DNA from: Bacteroidales bacterium
GTDB taxonomy: Bacteria > Bacteroidota > Bacteroidia > Bacteroidales > WRLA01
Direction: 5' to 3'
Assembly (NCBI GenBank): GCA_009777825.1
Contig: WRLA01000008.1
Location: forward strand, 1-64,000
DNA: 64,000 nucleotides
The notes below the pieces were generated by a model. The model searched no databases. It was not told where the DNA came from and worked only from the letters and a program-made list of their open reading frames with translations. Below, one piece after another: positions 17,913 to 26,943 of this stretch; the stretch's first letter is position 1, and every line of letters begins with the position of its first letter. The position numbers and the translations under genes are program-made.

Positions 17913-19080
17913 ATTAGGCTTCAACTCGCAGGTAATCCACGCGGGTGGGCAGAAAGACCAGTGGGGTAGCGTCGTTACCCCGATTTATCAAACATCAACG
18001 TTCTCTTTCAGGGACGTGGAGCATGGCGCGGCATTGTTTGCCGGCGAAGAGGATGGTTATATCTATTCGCGGTTTTGCAATCCGACCATTGCCGACTTGG
18101 AAAACACCATCGCCGAGATGGAAAACGGCTACAAAGCCATCGGATGCGCATCGGGGATGGCTGCCGTGTCGGTGGTGTTCACCGCCTGTCTCTCCGCCGG
18201 AGCGCACGTGGTGGCGCACAACGCCCTCTACGGCGCAACGCTGACGATTTTGGGAACCATCTTCAAAAAATTCGGCGTGGAGAGTACTTTCGTGGACACA
18301 ACCGTCTTGGACAACGTGAAAAATGCCATACAGCCCAACACAAAGTTGATTTTCTTGGAAACGCCGGCAAACCCGACCATCGGAATATGCGACATCCAAG
18401 CGATTTGCGAAGTGGCAAAACAACACAACATCACCGTTTGCGTGGATAACACCTTCTGCAGCCCCTATCTGCAAAAACCTTTGGATTTGGGCGCAGACAT
18501 CGTCCTCCACTCCATGACCAAGTTCATCAACGGTCATGCCGACATCGTGGGCGGCATCGTGGTGGCGAAGAACAAAGAGGAATATGACCGCTTGTTGCCT
18601 TCCATGCGCAACTTGGGATTCAACATGGATCCGCATCAGGCGTTTCTGGCTCGACGGGGATTGAAGACATTGGGCATCCGCATGGAACGCGCACAGGAAA
18701 ACGCCGGAAAGATAGCCGTCTTTTTGGAAAACCATCCGAAGGTGAAAAGCGTGTTGTATCCGGGACTGCCGTCGCATCCGCAGTATCACTTGGCGCAGCG
18801 ACAGATGTCGGGACCGGGCGCCATGATCAGTTTTGAACTGAAAGGAGGTTTCGAAGCGGGTAAAACCATGATGAACAGCGTGGAATTAGCCGTCTTAGCC
18901 GTCTCGTTAGGCGGAATAGAGACGTTGATTCAACATCCCGCCTCAATGACACACTCAAAATTATCGAAAGAAGCCAGAGAAAAAGCCGGAATCACCGATG
19001 GCTTGGTGCGTCTCTCCGTCGGAATAGAAGAAATGGAAGATATTATCGCCGATTTGGAACAGGCGTTGGGGAAAAGTTGA
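17902..19080 (+). CDS. PLP-dependent Cys/Met metabolism lyase (cystathionine or methionine gamma-lyase type)
   Basis: The 392-residue fold-type I PLP enzyme contains the conserved YSRFCNPT, the NALYGAT loop and the PLP lysine K207 in HSMTKFINGHADIVGG. Family members split cystathionine, methionine or homocysteine, or use O-acyl-homoserine. Many methionine gamma-lyases have Cys after NALYG; here it is Ala112, so strict methionine gamma-lyase activity is not assured. The start ATG overlaps the end of the methyltransferase gene by 11 bases, so the gene may be read from the same transcript, which is an odd pairing. Confidence 0.88.
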   Translation: MKSKLGFNSQVIHAGGQKDQWGSVVTPIYQTSTFSFRDVEHGAALFAGEEDGYIYSRFCNPTIADLENTIAEMENGYKAIGCASGMAAVSVVFTACLSAGAHVVAHNALYGATLTILGTIFKKFGVESTFVDTTVLDNVKNAIQPNTKLIFLETPANPTIGICDIQAICEVAKQHNITVCVDNTFCSPYLQKPLDLGADIVLHSMTKFINGHADIVGGIVVAKNKEEYDRLLPSMRNLGFNMDPHQAFLARRGLKTLGIRMERAQENAGKIAVFLENHPKVKSVLYPGLPSHPQYHLAQRQMSGPGAMISFELKGGFEAGKTMMNSVELAVLAVSLGGIETLIQHPASMTHSKLSKEAREKAGITDGLVRLSVGIEEMEDIIADLEQALGKS

Positions 19081-19106
19081 GAAACGATTGAGAACTCTTA
19101 CGCCTT

Positions 19107-20009
19107 TCAAAACAACCTCGCCGGATAGTGTCCGGTTTCGACTAACGTCTTGATCTGTGCGACAGCCGCTGTTTTCTCTTCGGCGTAAGTTATTCCGAAC
19201 CAACTGCTTGTCGTCGGAATGACCTGAACATCGGCATCTCTTTCGTCAATCCGGCGGCTCACTTCCGACGGAATGTAATATTCGGCAGTAAGGTTTTCTT
19301 TATTGTTTTTCAGAAAATCTTTAAATCCCTCTTCCAGACAGGTAAACAACGAGGGCGTAAAGCCCCAAAAGTTCATTGAGACAGGGAGAGCGCCATCCAA
19401 TACTGTTTCGTTGCCGTTTTCGTCTTGATAGACAATACCTTTCTCGTTACGTTTTATCTTGGTACGCTCCGTAACGTTGACGAGCATGTCGTTTTCATCC
19501 GCACGGCAAACGCCTCGCGAAACAAATCCGAACTCGGAGAGCGTATTCGCCAACCGGTAACCTACCATCGCCCAGTGATTGCTGTGGCGCTCCGTATTTT
19601 GCAGAAAACGTCCCATCTGCACGAAAGCGTCCCGTCCGTAGAAGTCGTCGGCGTTGATCACGGCAAACGGCTCCCCGATGGTGTCGGAAGCCATGAGGAT
19701 GGCATGTCCCGTCCCCCACGGCTTCTGACGCTCTGCGGGCGGCTGATGACCGGCGGGAAGGCTGTCCAACTCCTGAAAGACATATTCGCAAGGAATAGCG
19801 TTTTGGTACTTCCGTAGAATGACGTCGCAAAACGGCTCTTCTATGGATTTGCGGATGACGAAAACCACCTTCCCGAAACCCGCCTGCATGGCGTCATAGA
19901 CGGAATAGTCCATGATGGTCTCGCCCGACGGTCCTACGTGATCCAACTGTTTGATGCCACCGTAACGACTTCCCATGCCGGCGGCTAATACTAAAAGCGT
20001 TGGTTTCAT
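19107..20009 (-). CDS. Sugar nucleotidyltransferase-like protein
   Basis: The 300-residue protein starts MKPTLLVLAAGMGSRYGGIK, the nucleotide-binding signature of NTP transferases, and has the INADDFYGRDAF metal-binding segment. Similar genes in Bacteroidetes are called nucleotidyltransferase or glucose-1-phosphate thymidylyltransferase-like; the sugar and nucleotide are unknown. The start at 20009 was chosen because GAGAG precedes it and it lies 10 bases after the gpmA stop. The two are probably one transcript. Confidence 0.8.
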   Translation of the reverse strand: MKPTLLVLAAGMGSRYGGIKQLDHVGPSGETIMDYSVYDAMQAGFGKVVFVIRKSIEEPFCDVILRKYQNAIPCEYVFQELDSLPAGHQPPAERQKPWGTGHAILMASDTIGEPFAVINADDFYGRDAFVQMGRFLQNTERHSNHWAMVGYRLANTLSEFGFVSRGVCRADENDMLVNVTERTKIKRNEKGIVYQDENGNETVLDGALPVSMNFWGFTPSLFTCLEEGFKDFLKNNKENLTAEYYIPSEVSRRIDERDADVQVIPTTSSWFGITYAEEKTAAVAQIKTLVETGHYPARLF

Positions 20010-20019
20010 CTCTCGTTGC

Positions 20020-20766
20020 TTATTTTGCTTTTCCTTGATTGGCAACAGCCTCCATCAACGCCTTGACGACTTCGGGGTCGCCGATGAAATAGTCTTTTAT
20101 CAGATTGAGGTCGTCGTCAAACTCGAAGACGTATGGGATGCCGGTGGGAATATTAAAATCAACGATTGCCTCCCGCGAGATGTTTTTCAGATACATCACG
20201 ATGCCCCGCAGACTGTTGCCGTGCGCCGCCACCAACACGTTCTTCTTCTCTTTGAGCATGGGCGCCATCTCGACCTGCCAATAGGGGACAATACGCGCTA
20301 CCGCATCTTTCAACGACTCGGTGCGCGGTATCTCTCTGTCCAACAGGTTTTTATAGCGCGGGTCGCACTTGGCATTGCGCTCGTCGCTTTCCGGTATGGG
20401 AGCGGGCGGCACATCGAAACTGCGACGCCAGATCAACACCTGCGCGTCGCCATACTTCTGCGCCATCTCGGCTTTGTTCAACCCTTGCAACTCACCGTAA
20501 TGCTTCTCATTCAAACGCCAACTCTTGTAAACGGGGATGTAGAGCATCTCCATCTCTTCCAACGCCAGCGACAGCGTCTTGATGGCACGAATAAGATACG
20601 AGGTGTAAGCCACCTCCGGAACAAAACCCGACTGCTTCAACACCCGACCCGCTTCCCTCGCCTCTTCCATACCTTTTGCCGACAGATCCACATCCGTCCA
20701 GCCCGTAAAACGGTTCTCTTTGTTCCATACGCTCTCTCCATGACGGAGTAATACTAATTTTAACAT
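20020..20766 (-). CDS. gpmA: 2,3-bisphosphoglycerate-dependent phosphoglycerate mutase
   Basis: The 248-residue glycolytic enzyme interconverts 3- and 2-phosphoglycerate in the cytoplasm. The phosphohistidine motif [20 protein letters not shown] (His9) is complete, as are [14 protein letters not shown] and the second histidine in [12 protein letters not shown]. Length and motifs match the cofactor-dependent family. It has its own promoter box at 20788-20795 and leads a two-gene transcript with the nucleotidyltransferase. Confidence 0.96.
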   Translation of the reverse strand: MLKLVLLRHGESVWNKENRFTGWTDVDLSAKGMEEAREAGRVLKQSGFVPEVAYTSYLIRAIKTLSLALEEMEMLYIPVYKSWRLNEKHYGELQGLNKAEMAQKYGDAQVLIWRRSFDVPPAPIPESDERNAKCDPRYKNLLDREIPRTESLKDAVARIVPYWQVEMAPMLKEKKNVLVAAHGNSLRGIVMYLKNISREAIVDFNIPTGIPYVFEFDDDLNLIKDYFIGDPEVVKALMEAVANQGKAK

Positions 20767-20787
20767 ATATGTGCTATTTTAGGGGTG

Positions 20788-20795
20788 CAAAGGTA
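20788..20795 (-). promoter_or_regulatory. Promoter box TACCTTTG (minus strand) for gpmA
   Basis: CAAAGGTA on the plus strand reads TACCTTTG on the minus strand, 21 bases before the gpmA ATG. Confidence 0.7.
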
Positions 20796-20823
20796 CACAA
20801 TTAATTGAAAATTGAGATGTGGT

Positions 20824-21738
20824 TCAAAACACACTGAACTTCACATACTTCTTCGGATTTTTGCGGACATCTTCCAAGAGCAGGCGCAGTTGTTCGGTTG
20901 AGCGGGTGAGTTCGTTGTGGAGCGAGTCGGTGGTCATCAGCATGCCGAGGGTGTTGTTGTCGCTTTGTATTTGTTGCAGGATGGAATCCATGGAGGCGAT
21001 AGTGTGTTGGAGTTGGTTGATGGTGCCTGCGATGTCGGCTTGCGCGATGTCGTCGGTGATGGTGGAGACGTTGGTTACGATGTGGTCGAACTGTTCCGAA
21101 CTTTGTTTTAGGTCTTCGGTGAACGACTTGGCGTTGGTCATGATGGCGTCTAAGTTGTTTTGTTGATTTGCCGCCATGCCGGTTATCTTTCTGATGTTCG
21201 CAAGGCTTTCTATCATGTCTTTCCGGCTTTGGTCATTGAGGATATCGTTGATAGATTGCGCAGTGATGTTGAGGCTTTCAACCAAGTCTTCTATTTTTTC
21301 TTTCAGCGGCATGATCTCTTTTGCCAACCTGTCCACCATGGATGGGTCTAACTCGGAATGGATGTTGTCACCGTGCGAGAGATACGTTGTCGCGTTGCCC
21401 AAAAAGATTTCCACGCCTTTCGAGCCGGTGATGCTGGTGTTTACTATTTTAGCGACAGAGTTGTCGGGGATGGGAAAAGAGCTGGTGATGATGAGCGAGA
21501 CGACAAGGCTGCCATCGTTGCTCGGGTCGAACTTTATCTTTTCCACCTGCCCGATTCGGAATCCGTTGAGGATGACGGGGTCGGACTGCGACAGTCCGCT
21601 ACTGTTCGGATAATGGGCATACAATCTGTACTCGCCGGAAAAGATGCTCGATCCTTTCAAAAAATTATACCCCCAAACAAACAACACCAAAGCGATTACC
21701 GCTACGGCTCCTATTTTTACCTCTTTCTTTATCTTCAT
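20824..21738 (-). CDS. MCE/MlaD-family protein
   Basis: The 304-residue protein has one N-terminal membrane anchor (VKIGAVAVIALVLFVWGYNFL), then one MCE domain (about 38-120: YPNSSGLSQSDPVILNGFRI, SITGSKGVEIFLGN) and a long helical C-terminal part that may form the tube seen in MCE assemblies. MlaD-type proteins pass lipids across the periplasm. No MlaE or MlaF gene is next to it. It lies 38 bases after the amidase gene, a pairing I have seen as typical of Bacteroidetes. Confidence 0.85.
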   Translation of the reverse strand: MKIKKEVKIGAVAVIALVLFVWGYNFLKGSSIFSGEYRLYAHYPNSSGLSQSDPVILNGFRIGQVEKIKFDPSNDGSLVVSLIITSSFPIPDNSVAKIVNTSITGSKGVEIFLGNATTYLSHGDNIHSELDPSMVDRLAKEIMPLKEKIEDLVESLNITAQSINDILNDQSRKDMIESLANIRKITGMAANQQNNLDAIMTNAKSFTEDLKQSSEQFDHIVTNVSTITDDIAQADIAGTINQLQHTIASMDSILQQIQSDNNTLGMLMTTDSLHNELTRSTEQLRLLLEDVRKNPKKYVKFSVF

Positions 21739-21776
21739 AACGCACTAATTTTCAATTTTCAATTTTCAATTTTCAA

Positions 21777-22892
21777 CTATTTTATCGCCTCCGCCTCTTT
21801 CAGCGTCAGCCGTTTATCTCCCATGAATGCCACGATGAAGGCGTCTTTGTATCCTTTCTTTTTGACGCTGTCCAAACTCTTTTTTGCCGTTTCTGCCGAT
21901 GATGTTTTGGCGGTCAGATAGATATAGTTTCCGTTGTAATATTTTTCGCTCACGTCGGTAAGGTTTTTAAAGGACTTGGTGTTCATCTTCTTTTTCGACG
22001 CCGCTATTTGCACGTAGTAGGTGAGGGGCTTGGTGTTGTCGTCGCTGTTTGTGTCGGAAATGGTTGGTTGTGTGTCAGTTGGCGATGTTGACGGTGGTGA
22101 TGAAGATGAAGAATTATTGGATTCAAATTCGGTTTTATACTCTTTGAAGGCTAAGAAGATGGCGTTTGCCATGCTCTTTTTTCCATCTTCCGACATCAGA
22201 AAACTCTCTTCGGTGCGGTTGCTGATGAATCCCAATTCGACGAGGATGCTGGGCAACGACGCCTTGTACAACACCAAGAATCCGGCTTGTTTCACGCCTC
22301 TGTCGTGTCTTTTGCCGACGTTTCCGGTGAGTTGGTTTTGGACTTTCTGTGCTATTTGCAAACTCTGGTCTATGTAGGCGCTTTGGAAGAGTGTCATGGC
22401 GATATAGTCTTCGTCGCTGTTGGGGTTGAAACCGTCGTAGTTCTCCATGTAGTTGGCTTCCAACAGGATGGAGGCGTTTTCTTTCTTGGCGGTTTCGAGG
22501 TTTGCGGCGGATTTGCTCAAGCCCATGACGAAAGTCTCGGCGCCGACGGCATCGCTGCTTTTGGCGCTGTTGCAGTGTACCGAGATGAAGAGGTCGGCTT
22601 GGTTGTTGTTGGCAATCTGCGCTCTGTCAATGAGTTTCACGAAGACGTCGCGGTCGCGGGTGTAGATGACTTTCACGTCGGGGAAGTGCTGTTTGATGAG
22701 CGCTCCCGTCTTCAGCACCACGTCGAGGGCGATGTCTTTCTCCTTGCACCGCGAACCGACAGCACCCGGGTCGTCGCCTCCGTGTCCGGCGTCGAGGACT
22801 ACTGTTTTTATCTTTCCGAGGTTGTCTTGAGCAGTTATGCTGAAAGAACATAGCAACAAAAATAAATATATTATGAGGTTTTTCATGGGCAT
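21777..22892 (-). CDS. N-acetylmuramoyl-L-alanine amidase with SPOR domain
   Basis: The 371-residue protein has a signal peptide, then an Amidase_3 domain with zinc ligands in VVLDAGHGGDDPGA and SVHCNS, and the catalytic Glu in ILVELGFISN. A low-complexity Ser/Pro/Thr linker (about 255-285) leads to a C-terminal SPOR domain (YYVQIAASKKKMNTKSFKNL), which binds denuded glycan at division sites. It cuts the peptide from peptidoglycan glycan in the periplasm. The ATG at 22892 overlaps the stop of a truncated DUF3990 frame as TAATG; an alternative ATG is at 22886. Confidence 0.9.
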   Translation of the reverse strand: MPMKNLIIYLFLLLCSFSITAQDNLGKIKTVVLDAGHGGDDPGAVGSRCKEKDIALDVVLKTGALIKQHFPDVKVIYTRDRDVFVKLIDRAQIANNNQADLFISVHCNSAKSSDAVGAETFVMGLSKSAANLETAKKENASILLEANYMENYDGFNPNSDEDYIAMTLFQSAYIDQSLQIAQKVQNQLTGNVGKRHDRGVKQAGFLVLYKASLPSILVELGFISNRTEESFLMSEDGKKSMANAIFLAFKEYKTEFESNNSSSSSPPSTSPTDTQPTISDTNSDDNTKPLTYYVQIAASKKKMNTKSFKNLTDVSEKYYNGNYIYLTAKTSSAETAKKSLDSVKKKGYKDAFIVAFMGDKRLTLKEAEAIK

Positions 22893-23044
22893 TAACGGAT
22901 TAGTTCTTGTTTCAACATTTCATAAATTTCAGCGTGCTTTCTAAACTTTGTTACATAGAACCCTTGTCCAAAATCTCTATTTAAGTGTCCTTTGGACAAG
23001 TCTATTTTATGAATTTTAGTATAACTTCCATGAAAAACTTCCAT
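22892..23044 (-). pseudogene. Truncated DUF3990 gene
   Basis: The 50-codon frame reads MEVFHGSYTKIHKIDLSKG, then LNRDFGQGFYVTKF and RKHAEIYEML. This is the N-terminus of DUF3990 proteins, which are normally about 150 or more residues and have an ADP-ribosyltransferase-like start (HGS ... GFYVT). The rest is missing and the frame ends in a TAA that overlaps the amidase ATG. Its own ATG overlaps the DUF3791 stop (TAATG). It looks like a toxin-type gene cut down to its first third by a deletion ending at the amidase gene. Confidence 0.7.
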
Positions 23045-23295
23045 TATCTTCGCCCTCCGTTTTTGTAACAAACTTCATAAATATCGTTTAAAGCATAAAG
23101 AACGTTATCCGTATGCAATGCCCACCAGTGTTTATTTAAAAAATCCCAACCACCATATTTTTTTAGGTATAACCATGCTTCTTGAATATTCATTTTGTAT
23201 GCATCAGCAAACATTGGTATGATAAAACTAATAAAACTTACTTTATCACTTATTTCTTTATTTAATACCTGTTTGTTTTCGATTGCTGTTGCCAT
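23044..23295 (-). CDS. DUF3791 protein
   Basis: The 83-residue protein (MATAIENKQVLNKEISDKVS, then FADAYKMNIQEAWLYLKKYGG and a C-terminal LNDIYEVCY) matches DUF3791, a small helical family normally encoded next to DUF3990, as here. The role is not established; the pairing suggests a toxin-antitoxin-like or effector module. A promoter box lies 28 bases upstream. With its DUF3990 partner truncated, the module is probably non-functional or reduced to one half. Confidence 0.75.
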   Translation of the reverse strand: MATAIENKQVLNKEISDKVSFISFIIPMFADAYKMNIQEAWLYLKKYGGWDFLNKHWWALHTDNVLYALNDIYEVCYKNGGRR

Positions 23296-23322
23296 AATAT
23301 TCTTATTGAAATTTTTGCCCTG

Positions 23323-23330
23323 CAAAGATA
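23323..23330 (-). promoter_or_regulatory. Promoter box TATCTTTG (minus strand)
   Basis: CAAAGATA on the plus strand; 28 bases before the DUF3791 ATG and only 7 bases after the U32 peptidase stop. It may now drive DUF3791, the DUF3990 fragment, the amidase and the MCE gene together. Confidence 0.65.
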
Positions 23331-23336
23331 CAACTT

Positions 23337-24581
23337 TTATTCAAAATCAGCATCCACCACCTTATACAATTTATCCCCGCGCCTTAGCAAAGTCTCCGAC
23401 GGGATAGAGCAATAAACGCCCTTTTTGCACTGTTCAACGGCTTCCAAATCAACGCGTATCTCCGAGATGACGGCTTCTACGACGCCCGTCGTTTCTCCCA
23501 GAATGCGAACTTCGTCGCCTGTTCTCAGCGTTTCGTTTTCGATTTTCACCTCGGCGACTTTCAGTTTTGAGAAATAGTTGGTTATCTTTCCGACATATAC
23601 TTTTGTCTTGAGCGCCAGCGAGCCGTAATGGTCGCTCCATTCGCCCATTTTGCGTCCTAAGTAATAGCCATCCCAGAATCCTCTGTTGTAAACGGTGGCA
23701 AGGCGCTCGTTCCATCGCGCGATTTTTTCGGGCGAGAATGAGCCATCGTCATACGCCGCTACAGCTTCGTGGTAGCACTCGGTAACGGTTTTCACGTATT
23801 CGGGCGAGCGTCCGCGACCTTCGATTTTCAACACCGTTACGCCGGCGCGCAGGATGCGGTCTAAGAAGTCAATGGTTTTCAGGTCTTTGGGACTCATGAT
23901 GTATTCGTGGTCTATCTCAAGTTCTATCTCGTTCTCCTTGTCGGTAACGATGTAACCGCGTCGGCACGGCTGAAAGCAGGCGCCTCTGTTGCCGCTGGAG
24001 TTGAAGTTGTCCAAACTCAGATAGCACTTTCCCGAAATTGCCATGCACAGAGCGCCGTGAACAAAGAGTTCTATCTGTATCAACTTTCCGGACGGTCCTT
24101 TTATCTGTTCACGTTCAATGGCTTGGGTGATGGCGTGAACCTGTTTCAACGTCAGTTCGCGTGCCAACACGATCACATCCGCATAACGGGCGTAAAACCG
24201 GACGGCTTCGATGTTGGTTACGTTGCATTGCGTAGAGATGTGAACCTCAACGCCTTGCGCACGGGCATATTCCATCACCGCGATGTCTGCCGCGATGATG
24301 GCGGTGATGTCGTTTGCCTTGGCAGCGTCCACGTAGGCACGCATCTCTTCAAGTTCCTCGTCATAGATGACGGCGTTGAGAGCCAAATAGGTACGAACTC
24401 CTTTTTCCCTGCACCGTCGCGAAATCTCCTTTAAGTCGTCCATAAGAAAATTCTGCGACGACCGCGAACGCATGTTCAGCGCCCCCACGCCGAAATAAAC
24501 AGAACCGGCGCCGCCCTGTATGGCTGCCGACAACGACTCGTAGGAGCCGGCGGGGGACATGATTTCGATGAGGTGGTCCAT
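23337..24581 (-). CDS. U32-family peptidase / tRNA hydroxylation-type protein
   Basis: The 414-residue protein carries the U32 signature ELFVHGALCMAISGKCYLS and four cysteines that may hold an iron-sulfur cluster, with an N-terminal TIM-barrel start (EIMSPAGSYESLSAAIQGGA). YegQ/TrhP relatives are needed for prephenate-dependent 5-hydroxyuridine formation in tRNA; older annotation calls them collagenases. The C-terminal 80 residues form the usual small beta barrel. The gene starts 8 bases from the end of the next minus-strand gene. Confidence 0.88.
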   Translation of the reverse strand: MDHLIEIMSPAGSYESLSAAIQGGAGSVYFGVGALNMRSRSSQNFLMDDLKEISRRCREKGVRTYLALNAVIYDEELEEMRAYVDAAKANDITAIIAADIAVMEYARAQGVEVHISTQCNVTNIEAVRFYARYADVIVLARELTLKQVHAITQAIEREQIKGPSGKLIQIELFVHGALCMAISGKCYLSLDNFNSSGNRGACFQPCRRGYIVTDKENEIELEIDHEYIMSPKDLKTIDFLDRILRAGVTVLKIEGRGRSPEYVKTVTECYHEAVAAYDDGSFSPEKIARWNERLATVYNRGFWDGYYLGRKMGEWSDHYGSLALKTKVYVGKITNYFSKLKVAEVKIENETLRTGDEVRILGETTGVVEAVISEIRVDLEAVEQCKKGVYCSIPSETLLRRGDKLYKVVDADFE

Positions 24582-24589
24582 AATTTTTT

Positions 24590-25213
24590 CTAAAAATCCG
24601 TCGTAGGCTGCAATGTGATATCCTTTGGTACCGCTTCATCAGCTCCTACTACAATTTTAATTTGTAGAGTCTGATACCCTATACTTGTAACTTGTAGTGT
24701 ATAATTACCGGGTGAAATCGCTCTGGTGGTATATTTTCCATAAAAATCGGTTTGACATTCCATAACTACCGTCCCTCTTTTAGTCATAACCGACACATTG
24801 GCAAAAGGAATAATTGCACCTGTTTCTCTGTCTTTAATAGTACCATAGAGCGTTCCCGCGTCGTCTGTTACATCGGGTGGGTCTACACTTTCTACCATTA
24901 CTATTCGGATATTATTCTCTTTGGTTTTTACTTGATATTCCTGTGTTTTATATCCCGAAAACGAAAATACAACGGTATTTTGTTTTTCTGTGTCAGACAA
25001 TACGATTTTAAACCATCCGTCGGAATTGGTAAAAATCTCATTTTTACCCGTTTCTTTCACATACACCGTTACGTCTTTCATCGGCTGGTCTTTTTCATTC
25101 ACCACTGTGCCCAGCAATGTGAATGATTGTGCATAACCGGAAAAAACGCTGATTGCCAAAAATGCTACTATAAGTAATTGTTTTATATCGCTATATACTT
25201 TTAACTTGTCCAT
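24590..25213 (-). CDS. Secreted protein with two carboxypeptidase-regulatory-like domains
   Basis: From ATG 25213 the protein has 207 residues: a signal peptide (IKQLLIVAFLAISVFSGYAQ) followed by two CarboxypepD_reg-like domains, each beginning L-x-G-x-V/I (FTLLGTVVNEKDQPMKDVTV and TLYGTIKDRETGAIIPFANV) and ending in strand-rich V/T repeats. There is no barrel or enzyme domain. The signal-peptide coding region (25126-25180) is nearly identical to that of the VWA gene at 35845-35900, so the two share a recent origin or gene conversion. Confidence 0.75.
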   Translation of the reverse strand: MDKLKVYSDIKQLLIVAFLAISVFSGYAQSFTLLGTVVNEKDQPMKDVTVYVKETGKNEIFTNSDGWFKIVLSDTEKQNTVVFSFSGYKTQEYQVKTKENNIRIVMVESVDPPDVTDDAGTLYGTIKDRETGAIIPFANVSVMTKRGTVVMECQTDFYGKYTTRAISPGNYTLQVTSIGYQTLQIKIVVGADEAVPKDITLQPTTDF

Positions 25214-25237
25214 CTTATATAATTCTAAAATGCCCCG

Positions 25238-25245
25238 CAAAGATA
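25238..25245 (-). promoter_or_regulatory. Promoter box TATCTTTG (minus strand)
   Basis: CAAAGATA on the plus strand, 24 bases before ATG 25213. Confidence 0.65.
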
Positions 25246-25335
25246 CAACAATTTCTTCTTTTACGAAACTGTTCCGAATACATGGGCAAAAAAAATAATT
25301 TTCAACTTTCAATTCTCAATTCTCAATTATTTTCA

Positions 25336-25343
25336 TACCTTTG
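25336..25343 (+). promoter_or_regulatory. Promoter box TACCTTTG
   Basis: TACCTTTG lies 33 bases before ATG 25377 of the DUF4062 gene. Confidence 0.65.
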
Positions 25344-25376
25344 CCCCATGATTGATAAAACCGAATAACGTTTTTT

Positions 25377-26942
25377 ATGGATAAAACACGTATTTTCATT
25401 AGCAGTGTGCAAAAAGAGTTTGCCGGCGAAAGGCGGTTACTTTGTAATTATATTCGTCAAGATGCTTTATTGGGAAAATATTTTATCCCTTTCATCTTCG
25501 AGGAACTTCCTGCTGCCAATCAATCTGCTCAGCAATCATACTTATCAGAGGTTCAAAATAGTGATATTTTTTTATTAATTCTCGGCATTCAATACGGCTT
25601 TGAGGATCAGGATGGAATTTCACCAACTGAAAGAGAATTTGATAAGGCAACCGAAATGAATAAGTATCGAATTTGTTTTATCAAAATGTTGATAGACAAC
25701 GTAAAACGAGAAGAAAAAGAAGATGTATTTATTCAAAAGATTGAAAATGAACTTGTTAGGAAAACATTTTTGGATTATGAAACATTGCGAAGTAATGTTT
25801 ATGCAGCTCTCATTCGATATTTAGAGGAAAAAGAACTGCTTAGACTTTTACCGTTTGATGCTTCGTATCATCCGGAAACGTCTATAGAGGACATTGAAGA
25901 TAAAAAAATAGACAATTTTATTCGTATTGCTCAAAGGGCAAGAAATTTTCCACTTCAGATAGGAACTCCCGTGGTTGATGTTCTGAAACACTTAAATTTG
26001 CTCAATACCGCGAATCGGGTAAAAAATGCGGCTATTCTGTTATTTGGTAAAAATCCCCAGCGTTTCTTTATTACTTCCGAAATCAAATGCGTGCAATTTT
26101 ATGGCGATGAAGTAACAAAACCGATTCCTTCTTATCAGGTATATCAGGGCGATCTTTTTGAATTGGTTACCCAAGCCGTTGATTTTGTTGCTTCAAGAGT
26201 TAATGTGCGTGTTGGTACTCGAAAAAACAGTGTTCATGCTCCTATTGATTTTGAACTCCCACTCGAATCTATCAGAGAAGCCATTGTGAATGCAGTTGCT
26301 CACAGAGATTATACAAGCAAAGGGAGTATTCAGGTAATGTTATTTAGAAATCGCTTGGAAATTTGGAATCCGGGACATTTGCCGGCAGGCATTACTATTG
26401 AACAACTGTATCATGTACACGAATCTTTTCCCAATAACCCATTGATTGCCAATCCGCTTTATTTGGCTGGTTATGCCGAAAGGTTAGGAACCGGAACGGC
26501 AGATATTATCAAACACTGCCTTGCCATTGGACTTAGACCACCCACTTTTTCTCAAACCGATAATTTCCGCATCATCTTTTGGCGAAATGTGGAAACCTTG
26601 AATGAAAACCTTGAAACCTTGAATGAAAATCCCGAAACCTTGAATGAAAACCTCGAAACCTTGAATGAAAATCCCGAAACCTTGAGAGATAACCTTGAAA
26701 CCTTGAAACCTCTGCAAAATTTACCCAAACGTATGACTCGTAAAGCATTGGAAGAAGTTATACTAACACTATGCTCCAATGAATATCTGACCATAAATCA
26801 AATATCAAAATTAGTGGGGAAAAGTGGTAATTATCTTTTAAATGAGATAATACCGCCGTTGCTTGCCTGTGAAAAACTTATTCGTTTATTTCCGGCAACG
26901 CCAAAACATAAAAGCCAAGCCTATAAAACCAATTATACTTAA
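25377..26942 (+). CDS. DUF4062 - GHKL ATPase (RecG-C-like) - winged-helix protein
   Basis: The 521-residue protein starts with DUF4062 (TRIFISSVQKEFAGERRLLC, SDIFLLILGIQYG; about 1-110), a domain shared with NACHT and TIR-like signalling proteins. Residues of about 180-400 match the ATP-binding C-terminal part of AlbA_2/RecG-like proteins (SIREAIVNAVAHRDY, ERLGTGTADIIKHCL), so DUF4062 occupies the place of the usual AlbA_2 domain. A linker of six ETLNENL/P heptads (about 406-447) precedes a C-terminal winged helix (YLTINQISKLVGKSGNYL). Such proteins are often found near defence genes, but no role is proven. It lies beside the Mu-like element. Confidence 0.8.
   Translation: MDKTRIFISSVQKEFAGERRLLCNYIRQDALLGKYFIPFIFEELPAANQSAQQSYLSEVQNSDIFLLILGIQYGFEDQDGISPTEREFDKATEMNKYRICFIKMLIDNVKREEKEDVFIQKIENELVRKTFLDYETLRSNVYAALIRYLEEKELLRLLPFDASYHPETSIEDIEDKKIDNFIRIAQRARNFPLQIGTPVVDVLKHLNLLNTANRVKNAAILLFGKNPQRFFITSEIKCVQFYGDEVTKPIPSYQVYQGDLFELVTQAVDFVASRVNVRVGTRKNSVHAPIDFELPLESIREAIVNAVAHRDYTSKGSIQVMLFRNRLEIWNPGHLPAGITIEQLYHVHESFPNNPLIANPLYLAGYAERLGTGTADIIKHCLAIGLRPPTFSQTDNFRIIFWRNVETLNENLETLNENPETLNENLETLNENPETLRDNLETLKPLQNLPKRMTRKALEEVILTLCSNEYLTINQISKLVGKSGNYLLNEIIPPLLACEKLIRLFPATPKHKSQAYKTNYT
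26592..26717 (+). repeat. Six tandem 21-bp repeats inside the DUF4062 gene
   Basis: Units beginning GAAACCTTGAATGAAAA start at 26592 and recur every 21 bases six times, encoding E-T-L-N-E-N-L or P heptads; the last two units are diverged. Exact register with the codons means copy-number change would lengthen or shorten the protein by seven residues without a frameshift. Confidence 0.9.
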
Positions 26943-26943
26943 T

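Noticed and set aside
17902-19080. Firm call as methionine gamma-lyase
   Set aside because: The diagnostic Cys after NALYG is Ala here; the enzyme could equally be a cystathionine gamma-lyase, so only the family is given.
26592-26717. Possible CRISPR array
   Set aside because: The units are head-to-tail 21-mers without spacers and encode an in-frame heptad repeat.
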